Part shown: positions 1 to 7,368 of the stretch, piece by piece
Layout of the letters: each line of letters begins with the position of its first letter
Numbering within the stretch: position 1 is the stretch's first letter
From: Izemoplasma sp964435595
Lineage (GTDB): Bacteria > Bacillota_I > Bacilli_A > Izemoplasmatales > Izemoplasmataceae
Direction: 5' to 3'
Assembly: GCA_964435595.1 (NCBI GenBank)
Contig: CAYSZV010000023.1
Coordinates: forward strand, 1 to 28,794
Length of the DNA stretch: 28,794 bases
The notes under the pieces: model-generated
What the model saw: only the letters and a program-made list of their open reading frames with translations
The model's database searches: none
Told to the model about the DNA's origin: nothing
Made by a program: the position numbers and the translations under genes

Positions 1-309
1 AAGCATGAATTTCAGATGATTTTCTAATGCGAATCCTAGATTATAATTTCTAATACTTGGCTTTCTGTTTGTAATAAAGCGAATCAAACTAGCTACAAAA
101 AGTGTTGCTGATATCATCGTAATCGGTACGACATATATGTACACGTTGAGAAAAGACAGTAATTCATACATGAATCCAGCACAAGGTTGATATGCTTCTA
201 TGCTACATGTACCAATAAAATTTTTGGTTTCTAATGCAATTAGATATCGACCTAAAAATACTGTAAACAATGACAATGACAGAACAATAGAATAATACAA
301 TTTTCTCAT
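1..309 (-). CDS. Partial membrane protein, unknown function (N-terminal 103 residues)
   Basis: An open frame starts at ATG 309-307 and runs off the left edge without a stop. The start is preceded by AAGGAAGTG at good spacing. The visible 103 residues begin with a hydrophobic segment (about residues 5-25) and contain a second strongly hydrophobic stretch (about 55-80), followed by a basic segment (RFITNRKPSIRN). Two cysteines, about residues 35 and 43, lie in the loop between the hydrophobic segments and could form an extracytoplasmic disulfide. I do not recognise the family. The gene is in the same direction as copA and lies just beyond the copA terminator, so it probably has its own transcription start; TATAAT is readable upstream but no good -35. 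Confidence is high that it is coding and low for any function. Confidence 0.7.
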   Translation of the reverse strand, partial: MRKLYYSIVLSLSLFTVFLGRYLIALETKNFIGTCSIEAYQPCAGFMYELLSFLNVYIYVVPITMISATLFVASLIRFITNRKPSIRNYNLGFALENHLKFML

Positions 310-349
310 AGTATCACTTCCTTATAGTATTATTATACTACAAAGAAGA

Positions 350-375
350 TTAAAAAGAGAGAATTTCTTCTCTCT
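350..375 (-). terminator. Intrinsic terminator of the arsR-copA operon
   Basis: On the minus strand AGAGAGAA/TTCTCTCT arms (368-375 and 356-363) form an 8-bp stem followed by a U run (355-352). The copA stop codon (376-374) overlaps the stem. Confidence 0.75.
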
Positions 376-565
376 ATTTTGTTACTGTATATCCTTTTTC
401 CTCAATAATATTTATTGCTTCAGCTTCTGTTTTACCAGCCAAATCAAATTCTACAGTGTGATCTTCTAAGTTAATAGCCACATCGTTAATTCCATTTTCC
501 TTTAGTGCTTTTTCTATGGTCATTTTGCAATGTCCACATGTCATATCATTTACTACTACTTTCAT
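374..565 (-). CDS. Possible internally initiated CopZ-like copper chaperone (63 aa)
   Basis: This is an in-frame internal start within copA. ATG at 565-563 is preceded by AAAGGAG at 580-574, leaving eight bases between the motif and the start. The product would be 63 residues beginning MKVVVNDMTCGHC, the size and layout of a free CopZ/Atx1-type chaperone with its metal-binding CxxC near the N-terminus. Seen: the Shine-Dalgarno, start, domain boundary and stop. Known: some bacteria make a free copper chaperone from copA itself, in E. coli by programmed frameshifting. Inferred: here internal initiation could supply both fused and free forms. The alternative is a recent copA-copZ fusion that kept the old ribosome binding site without using it. 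Confidence 0.45.
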   Translation of the reverse strand: MKVVVNDMTCGHCKMTIEKALKENGINDVAINLEDHTVEFDLAGKTEAEAINIIEEKGYTVTK

Positions 566-2794
566 TGTATCTACTCCTTTTTCTTTTATTTTATTTTCTA
601 CCTCAAATTCAGGCAGTTTAAACGTTTTTAATCGCAATGCATTTAGGACTACCATAATACTTGAAAACGCCATTGCTGCTGCAGCGATTGCCATTGATAA
701 ATTACCTGTCGCTGCAAGTGGGATTGCAATCAAGTTATAACTGAATGCCCATCCAAAGTTTTGGTATATATTTCTTAGTGTTGCTTTACTCATATCAATT
801 GCTTTAATAACCAATCCGAGGTCATGAGACATAAGTGTAACATCACTAGAATCAATCGCAACATCTGTTCCGTTACCCATCGCAAATCCAACATCTGCTA
901 GTTTTAGAGCAGGTGCATCGTTAATTCCATCCCCAACGAATGCAACAACTTTTCCTGATTTTTGAATCTCCTGAATGATTTCTCCTTTTTGATGAGGAAG
1001 AACTTCAGAATATACGTTTTCAATTCCCAATTCTTTTGCGATCTGGTTTGCTACAATTTTATTATCTCCTGTAATCATATAAGGAGATAGTCCTCGTTTT
1101 TTCATTTCAGCGATTACAATTGGAGTTGTATCCTTGATTTCATCACGTACTCCATATATCGCCTTCACTTCACTATCAACCACTACAAAGTTTACTGTTT
1201 TCGCTTCATTAAGCAATGTTTCATACTTTGCTTCAAATGATTTATAATCAATATTATTATCTTGTAATAATTTTACCGATCCCACAAGTACTGTTTTGCT
1301 ATTCATTTCTGCTTGAAGACCTTTTCCTTCGACTGTCTTGAAGTTTGACACTTCAAATGTCTTTGCATCTTTGTTTAATGAATATTCTACTACAGCCTTG
1401 CTAATTGGGTGTGTCGATTCTTTTTCAATTGAATATAAATAAGGTAACGCATCTTCATCTCCAATATAGTCAGTAACAATCGGTTTCCCTAATGTTAGTG
1501 TTCCTGTTTTATCAAATGCAATTACTTGAATCTTATTCGCTAATTCAAAGAATTCTCCACCTTTATATAAGATATGGTTTTGTGCTGCTTTCCCATTTCC
1601 TACTAAAATACTTACAGGTGTAGCAAGCCCTAAAGCACACGGACAACTAATCACAAGAATTGCAACAGTGGTCGTAAAGGCATAGGTGAATTGTGTTACA
1701 CCCATAGGGGCATCTTTTAATATAAAGAAATGAATGACAAAGTTTATTAGCGCAATAGTAACTACTCCTGGTACGAACCAAGAAGCAATCTTATCAGCAG
1801 TTCTTTGAATTGGTGGCTTTTCAGCACTTGCTTCTTCAACTGTCTGTATGATTTGTGCCAACATTGTGTTTGATCCAATTTTTGTTGCTTCAACTATAAT
1901 TTTCTCTCTCACATTAATGGTTGCGCCGATTACCACATCATCTATCGTTTTTTCTACCGGAACACTTTCCCCCGTGATCATCGATTCATCAATGTAAGTT
2001 TTCCCATTGATAATCTTTCCATCTACAGGAATCTTCTCATTGGCAAGAACTACTAAATGATCGCCTAAGAATACTTCATCAATATGAACCATTGATTCGA
2101 TACCATCTTTGATTACTCTGGCTTCTTTTGCACCTAGGTTCATTAATTCAACCAAAGCATCTGTCGTTCTTTCTTTGGCAATATGTTCAATATAGTTACC
2201 AATTAACACCATCGTAATAATTAATGCACTGATTTCAAAATAGTACATTGGATGCATCACTGGATCAGTTAGTTGAATATATAACAAATATATACTGTAC
2301 AGAAACGCACTTGTTGTCCCTAAGACAACCAAAATATCCATTCCTAAGCTTTTCTTTCTAATTCCATGGTACGCGCCAATATAGAATCTTTTTCCAATAA
2401 AGAATTGTACAACTCCCGCAGTGATTAATTGGAAGATTCCATTCATAAATAAGGCAGGCACCCAAACAAAGCTAGTCCACTCTAAATGTCCAAACATTGC
2501 CCATAATAATGGAATACTGAAGAAGACTGCGATATAGATTTCTTTTCTCATTTTCATTCTAACTTTTTTATTATCATCTAACGATTCTTCTAATACCGGC
2601 TCATACCCTACTTCTTCTACCATTTTAGCGATATCAACCAAACTATATTTTTCTTCATCATAGGTAAACAATACTTTTCCTGCCCCTACATTTACTTTTG
2701 CACTGATTCCCTCAGCGTGCTCAAATGTGTTCGTAATGGTTTTCGCACACATAGCACAAGTCATCCCATCCACTCTCATAGATTTTTTTATCAT
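374..2794 (-). CDS. copA: Copper-translocating P1B-type ATPase CopA with C-terminal CopZ-like domain
   Basis: Membrane ATPase that exports monovalent copper using ATP. The N-terminal heavy-metal-associated domain (residues 1-70) has GMTCAMC. Hydrophobic segments follow, then the actuator motif TGES, the copper-type membrane motif CPC in SCPCALGLATP, the phosphorylation site DKTGTLT, the HP motif in STHPIS and the hinge GDGINDAP. Unlike most CopA proteins, a second heavy-metal domain (MTCGHC, about residues 744-806) follows the last membrane helices after a short charged linker. That domain starts with an in-frame ATG preceded by AAAGGAG (580-574), so it may also be made separately. The start overlaps the arsR stop by one base (TAATG), with GAGG upstream, which suggests translational coupling. 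The CPC motif favours Cu(I) over Zn or Cd. At 806 residues it is slightly long for the family because of the extra domain. Confidence 0.95.
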   Translation of the reverse strand: MIKKSMRVDGMTCAMCAKTITNTFEHAEGISAKVNVGAGKVLFTYDEEKYSLVDIAKMVEEVGYEPVLEESLDDNKKVRMKMRKEIYIAVFFSIPLLWAMFGHLEWTSFVWVPALFMNGIFQLITAGVVQFFIGKRFYIGAYHGIRKKSLGMDILVVLGTTSAFLYSIYLLYIQLTDPVMHPMYYFEISALIITMVLIGNYIEHIAKERTTDALVELMNLGAKEARVIKDGIESMVHIDEVFLGDHLVVLANEKIPVDGKIINGKTYIDESMITGESVPVEKTIDDVVIGATINVREKIIVEATKIGSNTMLAQIIQTVEEASAEKPPIQRTADKIASWFVPGVVTIALINFVIHFFILKDAPMGVTQFTYAFTTTVAILVISCPCALGLATPVSILVGNGKAAQNHILYKGGEFFELANKIQVIAFDKTGTLTLGKPIVTDYIGDEDALPYLYSIEKESTHPISKAVVEYSLNKDAKTFEVSNFKTVEGKGLQAEMNSKTVLVGSVKLLQDNNIDYKSFEAKYETLLNEAKTVNFVVVDSEVKAIYGVRDEIKDTTPIVIAEMKKRGLSPYMITGDNKIVANQIAKELGIENVYSEVLPHQKGEIIQEIQKSGKVVAFVGDGINDAPALKLADVGFAMGNGTDVAIDSSDVTLMSHDLGLVIKAIDMSKATLRNIYQNFGWAFSYNLIAIPLAATGNLSMAIAAAAMAFSSIMVVLNALRLKTFKLPEFEVENKIKEKGVDTMKVVVNDMTCGHCKMTIEKALKENGINDVAINLEDHTVEFDLAGKTEAEAINIIEEKGYTVTK
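574..580 (-). promoter_or_regulatory. Internal ribosome binding site inside copA
   Basis: AAAGGAG on the minus strand lies eight bases before the in-frame ATG 565-563 that begins the CopZ-like domain. It is as good as the sites used by independent genes in this window. Confidence 0.5.
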
Positions 2795-3162
2795 TAACTT
2801 GCCTCATTTCTAAATATATTACAAACATAAACAGTCTGATCTTTTACCTCTTCATGTTTCAAAAACATCTTATAATCCTTGATTAATTGTGGCTCTTTCA
2901 TCTTTAAATCTCTAATGTGATTCACTAAATGCTCATTGGTCAAAAAATCATTAGACAAGAAATAAAACGCACGTTGTTTTTCTCTTCTAACATCAACAAT
3001 TCCAGCTTCTTTTAAACTATTAAGATTCTTTGATATATTCACTTGTCTTATATCCAATACTTCTTCCATCTCACAGACACACAATTCACTCTCTATCAAG
3101 AGAGAAACCAATCTTAACTTTGTACTATTAGATATAGTTTTTAAATACTTTATTGCATTCAT
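2794..3162 (-). CDS. ArsR/SmtB-family metal-sensing transcriptional regulator
   Basis: Winged-helix repressor of 122 residues. The start chosen is ATG 3162-3160, which has GAGGTGAT just upstream; the frame is open further upstream but without a ribosome binding site. The family core runs from about residue 8 to 85, with recognition helix region DIRQVNISKNLNSLKEAGIV. The alpha-3 motif ELCVCE (Cys28, Cys30) matches the ELCVCDL metal box of ArsR-type sensors, and Cys114 near the C-terminus could be an extra ligand. The gene is the first of a two-gene operon with copA (one-base overlap), so it most likely represses copper export until metal binds. It faces a ferredoxin-thioredoxin operon, and both promoters carry similar palindromes. 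Family membership is secure. The inducer is inferred from copA; arsenic or antimony, or a thiol signal, are alternatives. Confidence 0.88.
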   Translation of the reverse strand: MNAIKYLKTISNSTKLRLVSLLIESELCVCEMEEVLDIRQVNISKNLNSLKEAGIVDVRREKQRAFYFLSNDFLTNEHLVNHIRDLKMKEPQLIKDYKMFLKHEEVKDQTVYVCNIFRNEAS

Positions 3163-3210
3163 CGTATCACCTCGTCTGTATAATACCATTCCGTTATATT
3201 CCAGACAAGG

Positions 3211-3238
3211 AATATACAAGGATTGTTAAACAAGTAAA
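3211..3238 (-). promoter_or_regulatory. Candidate promoter of arsR-copA with operator-like palindrome
   Basis: On the minus strand TTTACT (3238-3233) and TATATT (3216-3211) are separated by 16 bp. The palindrome TTGTTAAACAA (3223-3233) lies within the spacer, a plausible ArsR operator. A nearer TTGTCT-17-TATTAT pair is also readable but would leave almost no leader. Confidence 0.45.
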
Positions 3239-3258
3239 CGCTTTTCTAAATAATATGA

Positions 3259-3292
3259 TTGACATTCATTTACTTTGTTTGTATACTAACAA
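3259..3292 (+). promoter_or_regulatory. Promoter of the ferredoxin-thioredoxin operon with overlapping operator
   Basis: TTGACA (3259-3264) and TATACT (3282-3287) are separated by exactly 17 bp. An 18-bp near-perfect palindrome TTGTTtGTATACtAACAA (3275-3292) covers the -10 element. Its outer half-sites equal those of the palindrome in the arsR promoter, so the same regulator probably acts on both. Confidence 0.7.
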
Positions 3293-3312
3293 TCGACTTG
3301 GAGGTGATACAT

Positions 3313-3507
3313 ATGGCATACACAGTAGCTGTCAAAGAAGAAAAATGTATTGGATGTTCTATTTGTGCAAGAATTTGTCCAACTGGGACATTATCAATGG
3401 ACAAGGAAACAAAAAAAGCATATACTACAGATATCATATGTGACAATGCTTGGGGATGTTTATACGCATGTCCGGCAGGAGCACTTGAAATAGCGGAGGC
3501 ACAATAA
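3313..3507 (+). CDS. Small ferredoxin with 4Fe-4S motifs, second motif lacking one cysteine
   Basis: Cytoplasmic electron-carrier protein of 64 residues. ATG 3313 is preceded by GGAGGTGAT. The first motif is complete, CIGCSICARICP (Cys12, 15, 18, 22). The second reads CDNAWGCLYACP (Cys43, 49, 53) with Ala46 where the second cysteine normally stands, so seven rather than eight ligands are present. By family logic one cluster is a full [4Fe-4S], and the other could be [3Fe-4S] or use another ligand. The thioredoxin-like gene starts two bases after the stop, with its ribosome binding site inside this gene. The promoter overlaps an ArsR-type palindrome and diverges from arsR-copA, suggesting induction with metal export. 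The partner enzyme is unknown. Confidence 0.85.
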   Translation: MAYTVAVKEEKCIGCSICARICPTGTLSMDKETKKAYTTDIICDNAWGCLYACPAGALEIAEAQ

Positions 3508-3508
3508 T

Positions 3509-3820
3509 ATGAATGAAATTAAAAACATGAAAGAAGCCAATCAAATTATTAAAAAGGATTTTGTTATGGTAATCGCTAAATCGCATACATGTACGATTTG
3601 CAATACCATCCTTAATACTCTGGAACAAAACATTCCAAACTTAAAAGACATCGAGATTCATAATATATATATTGATGATGTAGATGAGTTTAGAGGACAA
3701 CATACGATTTTCTCTGTCCCAACTGTTCTTATATTCAGCCAAGGAAAAGAACTTTTAAGAGAATCAAGATATATCAATTATGCTAAAATTCAGAGATTAA
3801 TAGACTTGTACACTAGTTAG
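3509..3820 (+). CDS. Thioredoxin-like protein (CTIC active site)
   Basis: Small thioredoxin-fold protein of 103 residues with no signal peptide, so cytoplasmic. The redox motif CTIC (Cys28, Cys31) follows a beta strand (VMVIAKSH), and the conserved cis-proline is seen in SVPTVLIF (Pro71). Both are in the usual thioredoxin positions. GGAGG lies nine bases before the ATG, inside the ferredoxin gene. The pair is almost certainly one transcript ending at the hairpin at 3816. The active site differs from the usual CGPC, so it may be a dedicated thiol reductant rather than a general thioredoxin. Its pairing with a ferredoxin beside a copper-export operon suggests thiol or Fe-S repair during metal stress, which is inference. 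Confidence 0.8.
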   Translation: MNEIKNMKEANQIIKKDFVMVIAKSHTCTICNTILNTLEQNIPNLKDIEIHNIYIDDVDEFRGQHTIFSVPTVLIFSQGKELLRESRYINYAKIQRLIDLYTS

Positions 3821-3844
3821 GATTATAATCCTAACTTTTTTTTA
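3816..3844 (+). terminator. Intrinsic terminator after the thioredoxin-like gene
   Basis: The perfect palindrome GTTAGGATTATAATCCTAAC (3816-3835) is followed by an uninterrupted run of Ts. The gene's TAG stop (3818-3820) is part of the stem. Confidence 0.85.
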
Positions 3845-3890
3845 TTTAAATAACGACTTATAATGTATAATAGACTATGAGGTGATTATA

Positions 3891-4253
3891 ATGAAAATCG
3901 CAATTATCGCACATGATAAGAAAAAAGACGAAATGATCGAGTTTTGCAAAAGACACGTAAACGTATTAAAAAGACATCAATTATATGCTACAGGTACAAC
4001 CGGTAAAAGAGTAATGGAAGAAACAGGATTGATTATACATTGTTTCAGATCTGGACCACTTGGTGGAGACCAAGAAATTGGAGCTCGCGTAGCAAATGGT
4101 GATATCGATTTGATTCTATTTTTTAGAGATCCGCTTACAGCTCAGCCACATGAACCTGATGTGTCAGCATTGTTTAGACTTTCTGATGTATATAAAATTC
4201 CACTAGCATCAAATATTAATACAGCGGAATTATTCTTTCAAACTTTACAATAA
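3891..4253 (+). CDS. mgsA: Methylglyoxal synthase
   Basis: Converts dihydroxyacetone phosphate to methylglyoxal and phosphate, a bypass of lower glycolysis used when phosphate is short or sugar phosphates accumulate. The 120-residue length is typical. Family motifs are all present: ATGTTGKR (phosphate binding), SGPLGGDQEIGARVA with the catalytic aspartate, and FFRDPLTAQPHEPDVSALFRLSDVYKIPLASN with the active-site histidine. ATG 3891 was chosen over an in-frame GTG nine bases upstream because GAGGTGAT sits correctly for the ATG. Two overlapping TATAAT hexamers (3859-3864, 3866-3871) lie upstream. Convergent with the pirin gene across a shared terminator. The sugar importer elsewhere in the window gives it a metabolic context but no direct link. 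Confidence 0.95.
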   Translation: MKIAIIAHDKKKDEMIEFCKRHVNVLKRHQLYATGTTGKRVMEETGLIIHCFRSGPLGGDQEIGARVANGDIDLILFFRDPLTAQPHEPDVSALFRLSDVYKIPLASNINTAELFFQTLQ

Positions 4254-4276
4254 AAACGCTACGTTTGTAGCGTTTT
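4253..4276. terminator. Bidirectional terminator between mgsA and the pirin gene
   Basis: AAAACGCTAC (4253-4262) and GTAGCGTTTT (4267-4276) form a 10-bp stem around a GTTT loop, with A-rich and T-rich flanks that serve both strands. Both stop codons touch the stem. Confidence 0.85.
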
Positions 4277-4964
4277 ATTTTGTCTTAATAAGGAGTAAAT
4301 GTGCTCCTTTTTTAATATGAAGAGTTGCTGATTCATCACTTGAAACACCATCTCCTTCTTCTGCTTTTATATCCCCTGCTACTACTTCTCCTCTAATTAC
4401 TTTCAAATAGAATTTTTCTTTCGGATCTAAATCGATTGAGAATTTAGAATCCCGATCAAACTCACCTATATATATTGATGAATCTTGATTGATATTGATA
4501 TCGGCAGATTCATTCTTTGAAGATACAATTTGAAACATTCTATTCAAACGATCTTCTCTAGAATATTGAATATCACCATAATTTGGCGCAAGCCCATCTT
4601 CATTCGGAAATATCCATATTTGTAGTAATTCAAGAACCTTGTCTTCATTATTATACTCACTATGATGAACTCCGGTTCCTGCGCTCATATATTGTACCCC
4701 ACCATCATGTAATGTTCTTTTGTTCCCCATAGAATCAACATGTGTCAAAGCTCCATTAATTATATATGTGATAATTTCCATATCACTATGCGGGTGAGTG
4801 TCAAATCCTTTGTGAGGAGAAATAAAATCATGATTCAATACTCGCAAACTATTCAAATGTCTATTGCTAGGATTATAGTAATTTGCAAATGAAAAATGAT
4901 AATTCGCATTCAGCCATCCGTAGTTTCCTTTTCCTAAGTCTTTAAATTTATGTAAATTAATCAT
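4275..4964 (-). CDS. Pirin-family cupin protein (YhhW-like)
   Basis: Two-domain cupin of 229 residues, the size of YhhW-type pirins. The N-terminal cupin has the metal-binding pattern FDTHPHSDMEIITY (about residues 54-67) and, later, GTGVHHSEYN, supplying the usual His/His/His/Glu set. Pirins of this type can act as quercetin 2,3-dioxygenases in vitro, but the physiological role is generally unknown and may be regulatory or redox-sensing. The start ATG has AAGGAGGT at ideal spacing. It is a single gene, convergent with mgsA and separated from the operon to its right by a terminator. Family assignment is confident; substrate is not. Confidence 0.88.
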   Translation of the reverse strand: MINLHKFKDLGKGNYGWLNANYHFSFANYYNPSNRHLNSLRVLNHDFISPHKGFDTHPHSDMEIITYIINGALTHVDSMGNKRTLHDGGVQYMSAGTGVHHSEYNNEDKVLELLQIWIFPNEDGLAPNYGDIQYSREDRLNRMFQIVSSKNESADININQDSSIYIGEFDRDSKFSIDLDPKEKFYLKVIRGEVVAGDIKAEEGDGVSSDESATLHIKKGAHLLLIKTK

Positions 4965-5025
4965 TTCTATTACCTCCTTAATCCTATTGTATATAAAAGA
5001 ATCAATTTCGTGGGAAAATGTGCAT

Positions 5026-5051
5026 TTAAAAAGCCTCTAATGAAAGAGGCT
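5026..5051 (-). terminator. Intrinsic terminator of the ybjQ-ABC operon
   Basis: AGCCTCT/AGAGGCT arms (5032-5038, 5045-5051) form a hairpin followed on the minus strand by TTTTTAAA. The permease TAG stop (5052-5050) overlaps the stem. Confidence 0.8.
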
Positions 5052-5817
5052 ATAAATCATATTTATTAAATTTTCTTAATGAGAAATAAAATAAAACCAC
5101 ACTAATTACAATCGTTACTATGATTGTCCAAATCAATGTACTTGCTTCTCCAATTTCAAATATCAATTCTGTAATACGCACTGTTAATCTACCTGGTAGA
5201 TACTCTAAAACACCTTTTTCAAACCCACCAAAGATTGAGAATACAATATACACAATGAATGTTAATATTGAAGCTGTTGCATAATTCTTTGTATATTGCG
5301 AAAAAAACATTGCAGAAGCAAAAACAAACACAACATAAACAAAGAATAACAAACTCATCCATAAGACAAGCAATACATCAACACTGTCAAATAGTACCCA
5401 AGTACTATAACTAAAGATGATTCCTCCTGCAAGTAGGGAAACCAAAATAACAACGCTTAGTGATGATACTTTTGAAAGCAAATATTTTGTTCGGTTAATT
5501 GGTTTACTTAATATAAGTGGTAACAACCCTTTGTTTTTATCACTCATAAAGATTGAAACAGATACAAATATACCTACGATTAAGAATATTTCATAAAGAT
5601 TAGAAGCATATTGAGCATAACTATCCTGAATCGTTGGATCAGGTAAGACAATCAAAGGATCACCTGTAGCAGTTGAAGTCAATAAAGTGAGAAGTTCATT
5701 AATGTATTTTGCAGTTAGAGGAGACGCAAAGGCGAATATTACAGCAATAGCTGGAAAGATTAAAAATTTATATGTTTTCCATAAGTATATATAATCATAT
5801 TTCAATAATTTAATCAT
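5050..5817 (-). CDS. ABC-2 type transporter permease
   Basis: Integral membrane protein of 255 residues with about six hydrophobic segments: near 17-35, 72-90, 118-140, 150-170, 180-200 and 225-247. The region after the second segment, FMSDKNKGLLPLILSKPINRTKYLLSK, is typical of ABC-2 permeases of the NatB/NosY/YhaP kind. It overlaps the upstream ATPase gene by eight bases, so the two form one transporter. Such pairs export antimicrobial peptides, ions or lipids. Nothing here fixes the substrate. The stop codon lies in the terminator stem, making this the last gene of the five-gene operon. Confidence 0.85.
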   Translation of the reverse strand: MIKLLKYDYIYLWKTYKFLIFPAIAVIFAFASPLTAKYINELLTLLTSTATGDPLIVLPDPTIQDSYAQYASNLYEIFLIVGIFVSVSIFMSDKNKGLLPLILSKPINRTKYLLSKVSSLSVVILVSLLAGGIIFSYSTWVLFDSVDVLLVLWMSLLFFVYVVFVFASAMFFSQYTKNYATASILTFIVYIVFSIFGGFEKGVLEYLPGRLTVRITELIFEIGEASTLIWTIIVTIVISVVLFYFSLRKFNKYDL

Positions 5818-6718
5818 TCGTCTTTTGTAAGAATATTTCTTCTACAGTCGGCACGACTTGTGTATAGGAAACTATCTCTTCTTCCATTTTAATTAACTCA
5901 TCTAACAATGCATTGCTTCTCATATCATCTCTTAATTGAACTGTTACACCGTTGTTTTCTCTTCTAAACTTCTTCACTGAATCTGATTTCTCAATTTTAC
6001 TTAATAATATATCGGGACTACTTTTCGATACAACATGGACTCTTCTCGCATAAAACTCATGCTTTAAGTTTTCAATTGTATCTTCCAATATAAGTTGCCC
6101 TTTATGTAAGATACCAATGCGATCACACACTCGTTCAACATCATCTAATATATGTGTTGAATAGAATATTGTTTTATTACCTTTGAGTTTTAACATGATA
6201 TCAATTACATCTTTTCTTCCTTGAGGGTCCAGAGCGCTAGTTGGTTCATCCATAATTAAAATATCTGGATTATGAATCAATGCTTGGGCGATTGCCAAAC
6301 GTTGTTTCATACCTCTAGAATAAGATGAAATACGTTTTTTGTTGTTATCTAACGATACGAATTCTAACATCTCTTTGATTCGCTCATCATAATTATCAAT
6401 ATCATTAAAGATATCTAAGGTAAACATCAAATAATCATATGCATTCATATAACTAGGAAAAACAGGTACATCAGGAACGTACCCTATTTTCTTTTTATAG
6501 TCTTGCTCAGTAAAAAACACCTCTTCTTCAAATAATTGAATCTTTCCGTTATCCTTATGAATTAAAGAAAGAATTAAATTAATTGTAGTTGTTTTACCAG
6601 CACCATTCTTTCCTATGAAGCCATATACTTCACCTTGTTTGATATCTAAATTCAAGTCTTTGATTACATGTACATCTTTGAATGATTTATTTAAATCATT
6701 TATTGTTAAAGCGTTCAT
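5810..6718 (-). CDS. ABC transporter ATP-binding protein (ABC-2 exporter type)
   Basis: Cytoplasmic ATPase of 302 residues that powers the permease encoded by the next, overlapping gene. Walker A is GKNGAGKTT (about residues 36-44), the signature is SRGMKQRLAIAQ, Walker B is ILIMDEPTSALD, and the H-loop is STHIL. The C-terminal 80 residues after the nucleotide-binding domain are typical of NatA/BcrA/CcmA-like exporters. The start overlaps the end of the small PLDc_N-like gene by four bases (ATGA). Together with three small envelope-associated genes upstream it forms one transcript, suggesting export or detoxification at the cell envelope. The substrate is unknown. Confidence 0.92.
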   Translation of the reverse strand: MNALTINDLNKSFKDVHVIKDLNLDIKQGEVYGFIGKNGAGKTTTINLILSLIHKDNGKIQLFEEEVFFTEQDYKKKIGYVPDVPVFPSYMNAYDYLMFTLDIFNDIDNYDERIKEMLEFVSLDNNKKRISSYSRGMKQRLAIAQALIHNPDILIMDEPTSALDPQGRKDVIDIMLKLKGNKTIFYSTHILDDVERVCDRIGILHKGQLILEDTIENLKHEFYARRVHVVSKSSPDILLSKIEKSDSVKKFRRENNGVTVQLRDDMRSNALLDELIKMEEEIVSYTQVVPTVEEIFLQKTND

Positions 6719-6921
6719 TCATCTGTTCTCCCAAATATAAAGTACAGCACCCAACCAAATGTAACGAAGCAAACAATGATAACCCAAATGATAGGATCCC
6801 ATCTTAGTGCTATTCCTTCTTTTTTGGCTTTCAATACTTTTAATAAAGTAAATATTCTAAGTCCTATTTCAATCACCAAAAATGGTATTAAAATCGGAAG
6901 CAATTCTGCAAACTCACCCAT
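6715..6921 (-). CDS. Small PLDc_N-like membrane protein (68 aa)
   Basis: Two hydrophobic helices (about residues 7-27 and 45-63), separated by a basic loop KVLKAKKEG, end in the short motif FGRTDE. This matches the phospholipase-D N-terminal-like (PLDc_N) domain, which occurs alone in many small Firmicutes membrane proteins. No HKD catalytic motif is present, so it is not an enzyme. It overlaps the ATPase gene downstream by four bases and the upstream membrane-protein gene by one base (TAATG), so it is translated as part of the operon. A role as accessory subunit of the ABC exporter or in immunity is possible but unproven. Confidence 0.75.
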   Translation of the reverse strand: MGEFAELLPILIPFLVIEIGLRIFTLLKVLKAKKEGIALRWDPIIWVIIVCFVTFGWVLYFIFGRTDE

Positions 6922-7358
6922 TAGATTCCAGACCTCGTTTCTATTTTATCAGGTTCATTATTTCTTCCTTGAACACCTGAAATAATATAAACAATACCTG
7001 CTATTGTATTTAATAAAATTAACACAATACCAATAAATAATTGATAGGTATATGCAACTCTCGCTTGTGATTCACTTAATTTTCCAGACATCAATCTTAA
7101 ATTCATGATCAAATTGACGATAAAGATAACAGCCATTATCATTCCCATTACAACCATGATGTTTCCTACAAATTGATAAATCTCAATTACAGTGTCTATT
7201 TCAGCCATTTCTTCAGGTGGTACAAGTTCTTCAAAGAACTCTCTTGTGAAAACCGCCTTAAATACAAAGGCTCCAACAAACATTCCTAATATACCTAAAA
7301 AGTCCAAAGCAGACCCTATAATAGATAGTATTTTTGGTGTGTTTTCCATTTTATGCAT
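6921..7358 (-). CDS. Membrane protein of unknown function (145 aa)
   Basis: Four hydrophobic segments are seen: about residues 10-34, 63-88, 104-125 and a shorter one before the C-terminus. An acidic loop (EFFEELVPPEEMAEID) lies between the first two, and the C-terminal tail is hydrophilic. I cannot name a family with confidence; some DUF4064-like proteins have this shape. ATG 7358 has AGGAGG eight bases upstream. It starts ten bases after the ybjQ stop and its stop overlaps the next start, so it is the second gene of the operon. Co-location suggests work with the ABC exporter at the membrane. Confidence 0.7.
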   Translation of the reverse strand: MHKMENTPKILSIIGSALDFLGILGMFVGAFVFKAVFTREFFEELVPPEEMAEIDTVIEIYQFVGNIMVVMGMIMAVIFIVNLIMNLRLMSGKLSESQARVAYTYQLFIGIVLILLNTIAGIVYIISGVQGRNNEPDKIETRSGI

Positions 7359-7368
7359 TGTCTTCCTC

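Noticed and set aside
3153..3443. Rightward frame across the arsR start and ferredoxin gene
   Set aside because: It crosses the divergent promoters and is out of frame with the clearly conserved ferredoxin.
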